DNA of 64,000 nucleotides from Owenia fusiformis (taxonomy: Eukaryota; Annelida; Polychaeta; Sabellida; Oweniidae), in NCBI GenBank assembly GCA_903813345.2, contig CAIIXF020000010.1, positions 17,617,181 to 17,681,180 of the forward strand, in the 5' to 3' direction. Shown piece by piece: positions 1-10,881 of this stretch. The notes below the pieces were generated by a model. The model did no database searches. It was not told the origin of the DNA and saw nothing but the letters and a program-made list of their open reading frames with translations. The translations under genes were made by a program, and so were the position numbers. How positions within the stretch are numbered: position 1 is the first letter of the stretch; every line of letters starts with the position of its first letter.

Positions 1-346
1 CTAGGCATTTTGGTGTCCAAATTTTAAAGCTAGATAGCCTTCGAGGTCCCTTTCTTTTATAGGCTTTCAGAATGTTAAGCTGTACTCAGTCTATATCTGG
101 TATTTTACACTTCAAAAAATCTTTTTTTCTCATTGACATAACATGGGACACCAAATTTAGCGATTTTTGAGCTTTCAAAACGCCATAACTTCCGAACCGG
201 TAGTCGGATTGAAATTTGGTTTGCAGATTCGGAATCCTGAGAAAATTCTACACTTGAGTCATAACTCATATATTGAATTCTGAGAATTTTTTGTGTTGAC
301 CTATTTTCTGGACGCCATATCTCAAAATCGGTAAGAGTAATCAAAA
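1..346. repeat. Family A repeat, truncated 3' part of a unit
   Basis: The window opens inside a family A unit. The stretch carries the conserved block starting GCCATAACTTCCGAACCGG and the block ending near TCGGTAAGAGTAATC, then joins the next unit at CTAGA (347). Short reading frames here recur only because the repeat recurs and show no domain. The 5' part of the unit lies outside the window. Confidence 0.8.
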
Positions 347-1641
347 CTAGATTGGTAAATTGAACAAAGTTCAATTTAAGACTCCAGATTGATTTACTTG
401 AGTAAAGAGCTGAGTAAGTAACTGAGTAGGAAGCTGAGTAAGTAGATGATTAAGTAATTGAGTAAGTAGCTGAGTAGGTAGCTGAGTAAGCAGCTGAGCA
501 GGTTGCTGAGTTAGTAGCTGAGTAGGTAGCTGAGTAAGTAGCTGAGTAGGTAGCTGAGTAGGTAGCTAAGTAGGTAGCCAAATAGGTAGGTAAGTAGGAA
601 TTTTTGACTGGAAGTCGGATTGAAATTTGGTTTGCAGATTTGGATTCCTGAGAAAATTCTACCCTTAATTCATAACTCATATGTTAAATTTGGAGAATTT
701 TTTATTTTGACCTACTTTTCGGACACGCCATAACTTTGGAACCGGAAGTCGGATCGAAATTTGGTTTGCAGATTCGGATTCCTGAGAAAATTCTACTCTT
801 AATTCATAACTCATGTTAAATTTGGAGAATTTTTTATTTTGACCTACGTTTCGGACACCATATCTCAAAAGTGGGTCAAAATACTCTCTGACGGCAAAAG
901 GCTAACACTATTAGCACACTCTTTGCTACCTGTATACAAAATTTTGAAGCAAATCCTAAAAGTGTAGTGCCAGAATCGCAAAAATAAGGAAAAACTATGA
1001 ATTTGACCTAGATTTTGACCTAGGCATTTTGGTGTCCAAATATTGAAACTAGGTAGCTTTTGAGGTCCCCTTCTTTTATAGGAATTCATTATCTTAAGCT
1101 GTACTCAATCTATAACTCGTATTTTTCACTTCAAAAAATCTTTTTTCCTTGACTTTCTATCAGGATAACATCAGATCGATTTTTCTCGAAATTTCAAAAC
1201 GCCATAACTTTCAAACGGGAAGTCGGATCGAAATTTGGTTTGCAGATTCAGATTCCTGAGGAAATTCTACCCTTATTTCATAGCTCATATGTTAAATTTG
1301 GAGAACTTTTTTAGTTTGACCTACTTTCCGGACGCCATATATCAAAATCGCTAAGAGTAATCAAAAAACGGATGGCACACTCTCGATTTGTTTTTTTCTA
1401 AGCTACATGATGAAAAAAAGATGAAGGAGTAACGACAATAAGCAACGAAGATAATTGACAGAATGTTGATTTGACCTTAATTTGACCTACTTCTTGACCT
1501 TTAACCTAGATACAAATTTGACCTAATTTCCCAGAAACTAGGTTGATGGGCTATGTTAGCCATGTAAGTTGGTTAAAGTAAGTTCTCCTAGTTACTGAGA
1601 AAATGTGTACGGAAAGAAAGAAAGAAAAATAATAATAATAA
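347..1641 (+). repeat. Family A unit 1, first of a near-identical 1295-bp pair
   Basis: The unit starts CTAGATTGG, followed by the hairpin TTGAAC-aaa-GTTCAA and then ACTCCAGATTG. A 12-bp GTAGCTGAGTAA-type minisatellite follows (about 405-590), then monomers with the CATAACTTTGGAACCGG-type block. The unit ends with GAGAAAATGTG and a (GAAA)n(AAT)n junction. It looks essentially identical to 1642-2933 by eye, so the duplication is recent or an assembly repeat. Confidence 0.85.
405..590. repeat. 12-bp minisatellite (GTAGCTGAGTAA/GTAGCTGAGTAG)
   Basis: Tandem 12-bp units with alternating last base. Sister arrays lie at about 1700-1886, 2995-3190 and 4715-4930, in the first four units only. Later units carry a GGATAG-type array at the same place. 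Antisense frames through it give Tyr/Leu/Ser or Thr/Ala/Tyr/Ser repeats that are simple translations of the array. Confidence 0.9.
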
Positions 1642-2933
1642 CTAGATTGGTAAATTGAACAAAGTTCAATTTAAGACTCCAGATTGATTTACTTGAGTAA
1701 AGAGCTGAGTAAGTAACTGAGTAGGAAGCTGAGTAAGTAGATGATTAAGTAATTGAGTAAGTAGCTGAGTAGGTAGCTGAGTAAGCAGCTGAGCAGGTTG
1801 CTGAGTTAGTAGCTGAGTAGGTAGCTGAGTAAGTAGCTGAGTAGGTAGCTGAGTAGGTAGCTAAGTAGGTAGCCAAATAGGTAGGTAAGTAGGAATTTTT
1901 GACTGGAAGTCGGATTGAAATTTGGTTTGCAGATTTGGATTCCTGAGAAAATTCTACCCTTAATTCATAACTCATATGTTAAATTTGGAGAATTTTTTAT
2001 TTTGACCTACTTTTCGGACACGCCATAACTTTGGAACCGGAAGTCGGATCGAAATTTGGTTTGCAGATTCGGATTCCTGAGAAAATTCTACTCTTAATTC
2101 ATAACTCATGTTAAATTTGGAGAATTTTTTATTTTGACCTACGTTTCGGACACCATATCTCAAAAGTGGGTCAAAATACTCTCTGACGGCAAAAGGCTAA
2201 CACTATTAGCACACTCTTTGCTACCTGTATACAAAATTTTGAAGCAAATCCTAAAAGTGTAGTGCCAGAATCGCAAAAATAAGGAAAAACTATGAATTTG
2301 ACCTAGATTTTGACCTAGGCATTTTGGTGTCCAAATATTGAAACTAGGTAGCTTTTGAGGTCCCCTTCTTTTATAGGAATTCATTATCTTAAGCTGTACT
2401 CAATCTATAACTCGTATTTTTCACTTCAAAAAATCTTTTTTCCTTGACTTTCTATCAGGATAACATCAGATCGATTTTTCTCGAAATTTCAAAACGCCAT
2501 AACTTTCAAACGGGAAGTCGGATCGAAATTTGGTTTGCAGATTCAGATTCCTGAGGAAATTCTACCCTTATTTCATAGCTCATATGTTAAATTTGGAGAA
2601 CTTTTTTAGTTTGACCTACTTTCCGGACGCCATATATCAAAATCGCTAAGAGTAATCAAAAAACGGATGGCACACTCTCGATTTGTTTTTTTCTAAGCTA
2701 CATGATGAAAAAAAGATGAAGGAGTAACGACAATAAGCAACGAAGATAATTGACAGAATGTTGATTTGACCTTAATTTGACCTACTTCTTGACCTTTAAC
2801 CTAGATACAAATTTGACCTAATTTCCCAGAAACTAGGTTGATGGGCTATGTTAGCCATGTAAGTTGGTTAAAGTAAGTTCTCCTAGTTACTGAGAAAATG
2901 TGTACGGAAAGAAAGAAAGAAAAATAATAATAA
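1642..2933 (+). repeat. Family A unit 2, near-identical copy of unit 1
   Basis: Landmarks sit 1295 bp after those of unit 1: minisatellite, AACCGGAAGT monomer, GTGGGTCAAAATACTC block and the TTTGACCTAATTTCC end. The main difference I see is one AAT triplet fewer at the junction, making it 1292 bp. Orientation is assigned by the array's CTAGA end. Confidence 0.85.
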
Positions 2934-4652
2934 CTAGATTGGTAAATTGAACAAAGTTCAATTTAAGACTCCAGATTGATTTACTTGAGTAAAGAGCTGA
3001 GTAGGAAGCTGAGTACGTAGATGATTAAGTAATTGAGTAAGTAGCTGAGTAGGTAGCTGAGTAAGTAGCTGAGTAGGTAGCTGAGTAAGTAGCTGAGTAG
3101 GTAGCTGAGTAAGTAGCTGAGTAGGTAGCTGAGAAGTAGGTAGCTAAGTAGGTAGCCAAGTAGGTAAGTAGGTAGGTAGGTAAGTAGGAATTGTTGAAAG
3201 TATATTTGATGGATCTGCATTGTGGATACTGGCAAATGTGAATTTTAAAATGGCATAGAATCTAAACTGGGAGTCAGATTGAAAGTTGATTTGCAGATTT
3301 GGATTCCTTAGAAAATTCTACCCTTAATTCATAACTCATAAGTTAAATTTGGAGAACTTTTTATTTTGACCTACTTTTCGGACACCATATCTCAAAAGTG
3401 GGTCAAAATACTTTCTGACGGCAAAAGGCTAACACTATTAGCACACTCTTTGTTACCTGTATACAAAATTTTGAAGCAAATTATTAAAGTGTAATGTCAG
3501 AATCGCAAAATTAAGGAAAAGCTATGAATTTGACCTAGATTTTGACCTTGGCATTTTGGTGTCCACATTTTGAAGCTAGGTAGCCGTTTGAGGTCCCCTT
3601 CTTTTATAGACTTTCATTATGTTGAGCTGTACTCAGTCTATACCTGGTATTTTACACTTCAAAAAGATATTTTTCCCTATTGATATAACATGGGGCACCA
3701 AATTTAGCAATTTTTGAGCTTTCAAAATGCCATAACTTCCGACCTGAAAGTCGAATCAAAATTTGGTTTGCAAATTCGGATTCCTGAGAAAATTCTACCC
3801 TTATTTCATAGCTCATATGTTAAATTTGGAGAATTTTTTATTTTGACCTACTTTTCAGACACCATATCTCAAAAGTGGGTCAAAATACTTCCTGACGGCA
3901 AAAGGCTAACATTATTAGCACACTCTTTGCTACCTGTATACAAAATTAAGAAGCAAATAATTTAACTGTAGTGTCAGAATCGTAAAAATTAGGAAAAACT
4001 ATCAATTTGACCTAGATTTTGACCTTGGGATTTTGGTGTCCAAATTTTGAAGCTAGGTAGCTTTTGGGTACCCTTCTTTTATAGGAATTCATTATGTTAA
4101 GCTGCACTCTGTCTATATCTCATATTTTACAATTAAATAAAGTCTTTTTTCCCATTGACTTAACATGGGGCACCAAATTTAGCAATTTTTGAGCTTTCAA
4201 ACCGCCATAACTTCCAAACGGGAAGTCGGATCGAAATTTGGTTTGCAGATTCGGATTCCTGAGAAAATTCTACCCTTATTTCATAGCTCATATGCTAAAT
4301 TTGGAGAACTTTTTTAGTTTGACCTACTTTCCGGACGCCATATCTCAAAATCGCTAAGAGTAATTAAAAAACGGATGGCACACTCTCGATTTGTTTTTTT
4401 CTAAGCTACATGTTGAAAAAAAGATGAAGGAGTTACCACAAGTAACAACGAAGATAATTGACATAATGTTGATTTGACCTAAATTTGACCTTGTTCTTGA
4501 CCTTTGACCTAGATAAAAATTTGACCTAATTTCCCAGAAACTAGGTTGATGGGCTATGTTAGCCATGTAAGTAGGTTAAAGTAAGTTCTTCTAGTTGCTG
4601 AGAAAAAGTGTTCGGAAAGAAAGAAAGAAAGAAAGAAAGAAAGAATGAATAA
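2934..4652 (+). repeat. Family A unit 3
   Basis: It starts with the same CTAGATTGG and TTGAAC/GTTCAA hairpin. The 12-bp GTAGCTGAGTAG/GTAGCTGAGTAA minisatellite (about 2995-3190) is followed by diverged copies of the conserved blocks. The TGACCTTTGACCT direct repeat sits at 4498-4510. The unit ends in (GAAA)n. It is more diverged than units 1 and 2, so the array is of mixed age. Confidence 0.75.
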
Positions 4653-7008
4653 CTAGATTTGTGAAATTGAACAAGTTCAATTTAAGACTCCAGATTTATT
4701 TGACCTAGATAGATCAGTAAAGAGCTGAGTAAGTAACTGAGTAATTAGCTGAGTAAGTACCTTAGTAGTAGTTGAGTAAGTAGCTGAGTAAGTAACTGAG
4801 TAAAAAGCTGAGTAGGTAGCTGAGTAAGTAGCTGAGTAAGTACCTGAGTTAGTAGCTGAGTAAGTTGCTAAGTAAGTACCCCTAAGTAATTGAGTAAGAA
4901 GTCAAATAAGTAGCTGAGTAGGTAGAGAGGTAAAGTAGGGTATGCAGTATATTTGATCAATCTGCATCGTGAATACTGGCAAGTGCGAATTTCAAACTTC
5001 AAAATGGCGTAGAATCTTAACCGGGGGTCGGATTGCAATTTTAATTTCAGATCCGGATTCCTGAGGAAATTCTACCCCTAATTCATAACTCATACTTTAA
5101 AATTGGAGAACTTTTTATTTTGACCTACATTTCAGACACCATATCTCAAAAGTGGGTCAAAAAACTTATTGACGGCAAAATGTTAACATTATTAGCACAC
5201 TCTTCACTACAAGTATACAAAATTTCGGAGAATATCATTGAAGTGTAGTGTCAGAATCGCAAAATAATAAAAAAAAACTATGAATTTGACCTAGATTTTG
5301 AACTAGGTATTTTGGTGTCCAAACTTTGAAGGAAAGTAGCTTTTGAGGTCCCCTTCTTCTATGGGCTTTCATTATGTTTAGCTTTACTCATTCTATATCT
5401 CGTATTTTTACACTTCAAAAAATTATTCGGTCCCATTGATTTAACATGGGGCACCAAACTTAGCGATTTTTGAGATTTCAAAACGCCATTACTTCCGCAC
5501 GGGAAGTCGGATCAAAATTTGGTTTGCAGATTCGGATTCCTGATAAAATTCTACCCCTTATTTATAACTCATACGTTAAATTTGAAGATTTTTTTATTTT
5601 GACCTACTTTTGGGACACCATATCTCAAAAGTGGGTCAAAATACTTTTTGACGGCAAAAGGCTAACACTATTAGCATACTCTTGGCTACATGTATACACA
5701 ATTTCGAAGAATATAATTAAAGTGTAGTGTCAGAATCGCAAAAATAAGGAAAAACTTTGAATTTGACCTAGATTTTGACCTAGGCATTTGTGTGTCCAGA
5801 TTTTTAAGCTAGATGGCTTTTGAGGTCCCCTTCTTTTAAAAGCTTCCATTATATTTAGCTGAACTCAGTCTATATTTCGTATTTTTCACTTCAAAAAATC
5901 TTTTTTTCCCATTGACTTAACATGGGCACCAAATTTAGCGATTTTTGAGCTTTCAAAACGCCATAACTTCCAAACCAAAAGTCGGATTGAAATTTGGTTT
6001 GCAGATTCGGATTCCTGGGATAATTCTACCCTTAATTCATAACTCATACGTTGAATTTGTAGAACTTTTTATTTTGACCTACTTTTCGGACACGCCATAG
6101 CTTCCGAACCGGAAGTCTGATCGAAATTTGGTTTGCAGATCCGGATTCCTGACAAAATCCTACCCCTAATTCATAACTCATACGTTAAATTTGAAGAACT
6201 TTATATTTTGACCTATATTTGGGACACCATATCTCAAAAGTGGGTCAAAATACTTTCTGACGGCAAAAGGCTAACACTATTAGCACACTCTTGGCTACAT
6301 GTATACACAATTTTGAAGAATATAATTAAAGTGTAGTGTCAGAATCGCAAAAATAAGGAAAAACTTTGAATTTGACCTAGATTTTGACCTAGGCATTTTG
6401 GTGTCCAAATTTTTAAGAAAAGAAGGTTTTGAGGTCCCTTTCTTTTATGGGCTTCCATTATGTTTAGCTGTACTTAGTCTATATCTCATATTTTACACTT
6501 CAAAAAAATCTTTTTTTCCATTGAATTAACATGGGGACACAAAATTTAGCGATTTTTGAGCTTTCAAAACGATATAACTTCCGAACCGGAAGTCGGATCG
6601 AAATTTGGTTTTCAGATTCGGAATCCTGAGAAAATTTCCTACAAGACCAGTAGCCTGGACATTTAATTGGGAGAACTATTTTTTGGACCTCGTTTTCGGA
6701 CACTGATATCTCGAAATCGGTTTGAGATATCAAAAAACTAAATCGACCTGTTTTCCCCTACTTTTTTATGAGGAACACAATGAAAAAAACCCGGATTGAA
6801 AATATTGAAGGACGACCGAGAAAATTGAAAAAAGTGACAAAATACTGGATTTGACCTAGTTCTTGACCTTTGACCTAGATAAAAATTTGACCTAATTTCC
6901 CATCATCCCAGATACATTCCCTAGGAAATCATGTAAGCAGCTTAAAGTAAGCTCTTCTAGTTGGTGAGAAATCTGGGAAGGAGGAAGATTCTGAAAGAAT
7001 AATAATAA
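4653..7008 (+). repeat. Family A unit 4 (expanded)
   Basis: Starts CTAGATTTG and a TTGAAC/GTTCAA hairpin with a degenerate GCTGAGTAAGTA minisatellite (about 4715-4930). The central block is present about three times (near 5000, 5480 and 5960), so this unit was lengthened by internal duplication. The TGACCTTTGACCT block lies near 6864, and the unit ends in AATAATAA. Confidence 0.7.
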
Positions 7009-7074
7009 CTAGATTTTGGAAATTGAACGAAGTTCAATTTCAGACTCCAGATCTAGACTTTTTTAAGCCCAGTC

Positions 7075-7315
7075 ATCTAAAATAAGCCGAGTCATCCAGA
7101 ATAAGCTGAGTCATCCAGAATAAGATGGATGGATAAAATAAGAAGGTAGGATAGGATAGAATGGGAAGGAACGATAGGATAGAATAATAAAGAAGGATAG
7201 GATAGAACAGAATAGGAAGAAAGGATATGATAGGAGAGGATAGGAAGGAAAGGATACGAAGGAAGGATAGATAGGAAGGATAGGATAGGATCAGATAGGA
7301 AGGATGGATGGATGA
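7075..7315. repeat. GAGTCATCCA repeats plus GGATAG/GGAAGGA minisatellite
   Basis: About three copies of a 20-bp GAGTCATCCAGAATAAG unit lead into a degenerate purine-rich array of GGATAG and GGAAGGA. The same pair recurs at about 12265-12510, 13660-13918, 15105-15330, 16505-16758, 18400-18662 and 20480-20720. One unit of the 20-mer holds TGAGTCA, the AP-1 core (7107-7113). Serine/leucine/proline-rich antisense frames are artefacts. Confidence 0.85.
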
Positions 7316-8411
7316 ATTTTTCAATATTTTCTTCCCTACTCTTGACTTTCTATCAGGATACCATCAGATCGATTTTCCGAAATTTCAAAACGCCATAACT
7401 TCAGAACCGGAAGTCAGATCTAAATTTGATTTAAAGATTCGGATTCCTGACAAAATTCTACCCCTAATTCATAACTTTTGACCTACTTTTTGGACACGCC
7501 ATAACTTCTGAACCGGAAGTCGGATCGAAATTTGGTTTGCAGATTCGGATTTCTGAGAAAATTCTACCCTTAATTCATAACTCAAACGTTAAATTTGGAG
7601 AACTTTTTATTTTGACCTACTTTTCGGACACCATATCTCAAAAGTGGGTCAAAATACTTTCTGACGGCAAAGGCTAACGCTATTAGCACACTCTTGGCTA
7701 CATGTATACATAATTTCGAAGAATATAATTAAAATGTAGTGTCAGAATCGCAAAAATAAGAAAAAACTTTGAATTTGACCTAGATTTTGACCTAGGCATT
7801 TTGGTGTCCAATTTTTGAATCTATGTGGCTTTTGAGGTCCCCTTCTTTTAAAGGCTTTGATTATATGAAGCTGAACTCAGTCTATATTTCGTATTTTTCA
7901 CTTCAAAAAAATCTTTTCTCCCATTGACTTAACATGGGCACCAAATTTAGCGATTTTTGAGCTTTCAAAACGCCAGAACTTCCGAACCGGAAGTCTGATC
8001 CAAATTTGGTTTGCATATTCAGATTTCTGACAAAATTCTACCCCTAATTCATAACTCATACCCTGAATTTGGAGAACTTTTGTTTTGACCTACTTTCTGG
8101 ACGCCATATTTCAATATCGGTAAGGGTAATTAAAAGAAAACAGGGACACTTATGAAAGGGCTTTTTCTAAGCTACATGATGAAAAAAAGACGAAGACGTT
8201 TCAATAAATAACGACGAAGATAATTGATAGAATGTTGAAAATGTAAGATTTGACCTAGTTCTTGACCTTTGACCTAGATAAAAATTTGACCCAATTTCCG
8301 AGGAACTAGATACTGGACATAAATTGACTGAATAATGATCTTTATTGGAAACCTTATGGTTATCGAGAAAACTGGGAGAGAATAATAATAAAGAATACTG
8401 GCAAAAACAAT

Positions 8412-8561
8412 AGACTCCAGATTTACATCTGGAGTCTAATAATAATAATAATAATAATAAAGAAAACTGACGAAAGCAATAGACTCCAGATTTTATCTGG
8501 AGTCTAATAATAATAAGAAAACTGGCAAAAGCAATAGACTCCAGATTTTCATCTGGAGTCT
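8412..8561 (+). repeat. Triple terminal hairpin, AGACTCCAGAT stem
   Basis: Three copies of a roughly 60-bp end module: an ACTGGCAAAAGCAAT-like lead, an 11-bp perfect inverted repeat AGACTCCAGAT / ATCTGGAGTCT with a 3-4 base loop, and an AATAAT tail. Further copies lie at 10908-10933, 10964-10989, 13526-13551, 13576-13602, 21867-21891 and 21916-21941. The same AGACTCCAGAT word occurs about 35 bp inside the 5' end of most family A units. Confidence 0.85.
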
Positions 8562-8569
8562 AATAATAA

Positions 8570-9647
8570 CTAGACATTTAAAATCGCCACGGGGGCGATT
8601 TCGTAGAATGCCGTTCCTCGCCGCAGCAGCAAATTCGGTGCACAATTGACCTTTTTCAAGGTCACGCAGAGGTCGAATTCCAAAACCGAAAGCATATTTA
8701 GAATCAGGGACATCCATACTTCATACTTGCAAAGAATTGGAATGAAAATCACCCAAATTATAAACCCTAGAGATATGTTAAATGGGAAGAGTAAGGCATG
8801 CAAAAAATAACTACAGTGGCTCCTTGAACAGGTAAAACAAGAAATAAGTTTTACGTCATTTTACAGTGAAGGTCAAAGGTCAAGGTCAAAATGTTGACCT
8901 AATTTACTCTAGTTTAGTACAGTGTAATACAATGGTACCAATTTCGAATCAATTGGAGCAATTTTAGCAATTTAACCTTTTTGACCTTTTCAAGGTCACC
9001 CGGAGGTCAAATTCCAAAACCACAAGCATATTTAGAATCAGGGACATCCATACTTCATACTTGCAAAGAATTGGAATGAAAATCCTAGTTTTCAACTTTG
9101 AGGTCATTTGAAGGTCAATGTCAAAGGTCAAGGTCAAAATGGTGACCTAATTTACTCTATCCGAGTACAGTGTAATACAATGGTACCAATTTGGAATCAA
9201 TTTGAGCGATTTTGATTTTTGAACTTGTTGACCTTTTCAAGGTCACTCAGAGGTCGGATTCCAAAACCGAAAGCATATTTGGAATCAGGGGCTTCTATTC
9301 TTTATATCTGCTCAGAATTGGGATCGGATACACAGTTTTCAAATTTTGCCCCACTGGGGTGCCCCATTTTTCAAATTGGGGCACCCAATTTTAAAACCCG
9401 GAATATATGTGAAATGGCAATTGTGAGGGATGGCATATGCAAATTTTGGGTAAAAAATAAAAATGGTTACTCCTTGTACGTGCAAAAATGTAAAAATTTG
9501 CGATTTGACCTTGGCTAATTAGGGAGGGGCTAATTAAAAAAATGAAGGCATTTCCCTGTAGCCCAGGAACATGTCAAGGTTGATGGTATATGCTAATTAG
9601 CTGACATGTCGGTGTGTGCGGAGAAATCTTGCGTGGAATAATAATAA
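8570..9647 (+). repeat. Family B unit 1
   Basis: Starts CTAGACATTTAAAATCGCC with hairpin AAATCGCC-acgg-GGGCGATTT, then TAGAATGCCG. The body is dense in AGGTCA/TGACCT: TGACCTTTTTCAAGGTCA (everted, 6-bp spacing) near 8648, and AGGTCAAAGGTCA plus an adjoining AGGTCA at 8870-8888. A 10-bp hairpin GGGTGCCCCA / TGGGGCACCC lies near 9356-9385. The unit ends TTGCGTGGAATAATAATAA. Confidence 0.8.
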
Positions 9648-10881
9648 CTAGACATTTAAAATCGCCACGGGGGCGATTTCGTAGAATGCCGTTCCTCGCC
9701 GCAGCAGCAAATTCGGTGCACAATTGACCTTTTTCAAGGTCACGCAGAGGTCGAATTCCAAAACCGAAAGCATATTTGATATCATATTTTGCCATATTTT
9801 TGAAATTTTGGCACTCAATTTAAAAACCCGTACCCTTATCCTCCCAGACGCGCTTTAAAGCGCTGTCGCGTGCCCCCTATATAGATTAGGAAAGAATTGG
9901 AATGAAAATGAAAATCACCCAAATTATAAACCCTAGAGATATGTTAAATGGGAAGAGTAAGGCATGCAAAAAATAACTACAGTGGCTCCTTGAACAGGTA
10001 AAACAAGAAATAAGTTTTACGTCATTTTACGGTGAAGGTCAAAGGTCAAGGTCAAAATGTTGACCTAATTTACTCTAGTTTAGTACAGTGTAATACAATG
10101 GTACCAATTTCGAATCAATTGGAGCAATTTTAGCAATTTAACCTTTTTGACCTTTTCAAGGTCACCCGGAGGTCAAATTCCAAAACCACAAGCATATTTA
10201 GAATCAGGGACATCCATACTTCATACTTGCAAAGAATTGGAATGAAAATCCTAGTTTTCAACTTTGAGGTCATTTGAAGGTCAATGTCAAAGGTCAAGGT
10301 CAAAATGGTGACCTAATTTGCTCTATACGAGTACAGTGTAATACAATGGTACCAATTTGGAATCAATTTGAGCGATTTTGATTTTTGAACTTGTTGACCT
10401 TTTCAAGGTCACTCAGAGGTCGGATTCCAAAACCGAAAGCATATTTGGAATCAGGGGCTTCTATTCTTTATATCTGCTCAGAATTGGGATCGGATACACA
10501 GTTTTCAAATTTTGCCCCACTGGGGTGCCCCATTTTTCAAATTTGGGGCACCCAATTTTAAAACCCGGAATATATGTGAAATGGCAATTGTGAGGGATGG
10601 CATATGCAAATTTTGGGTAAAAAATAAAAATGGTTACTCCTTGTACGTGCAAAAATGTAAAAATTTGCGATTTGACCTTGGCTAATTAGGGAGGGGCTAA
10701 TTAAAAAAATGAAGGCATTTCCCTGTAGCCCAGGAACATGTCAAGGTTGATGGTATATGCTAATTAGCTGACATGTCGGTGTGTGCGGAGAAATCTTGCG
10801 TGGAATAATAATAATAATAATAATAAGAAGAAGAAAAAGGCGAAAACTATAGAATGCCGTTTCTTCGAAACCGGCATTCTA
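9648..10881 (+). repeat. Family B unit 2 with its own terminal hairpin
   Basis: Nearly identical to 8570-9647, except that a segment near 9777-9893 is replaced by one holding the perfect palindrome GCGCTTTAAAGCGC. After (AATAAT)n it ends in a hairpin at 10850-10881 whose arms contain TAGAATGCCG / CGGCATTCTA. The same TAGAATGCCG lies near the 5' end of family B. This is the design of family A with a different word. Confidence 0.8.

Larger units (their letters stand above)
7009..8569 (+). repeat. Family A unit 5 with three 3' terminal hairpins
   Basis: Starts CTAGATTTTGG, then the TTGAACGAAGTTCAA hairpin and ACTCCAGATCTAGAC, then three roughly 20-bp GAGTCATCCAGAATAAG repeats and a GGATAG-rich minisatellite (7120-7315). 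The 3' end has three perfect hairpins with arm AGACTCCAGAT at 8412-8437, 8481-8505 and 8536-8561, each followed by AATAAT. The next unit (family B) starts at once, so the hairpins mark element ends. Confidence 0.8.

Noticed and set aside
450-2384. Repeated antisense frames (76, 63 and 74 codons, twice)
   Set aside because: They are translations of the duplicated 1295-bp repeat and its minisatellite, with no domain and no start context.
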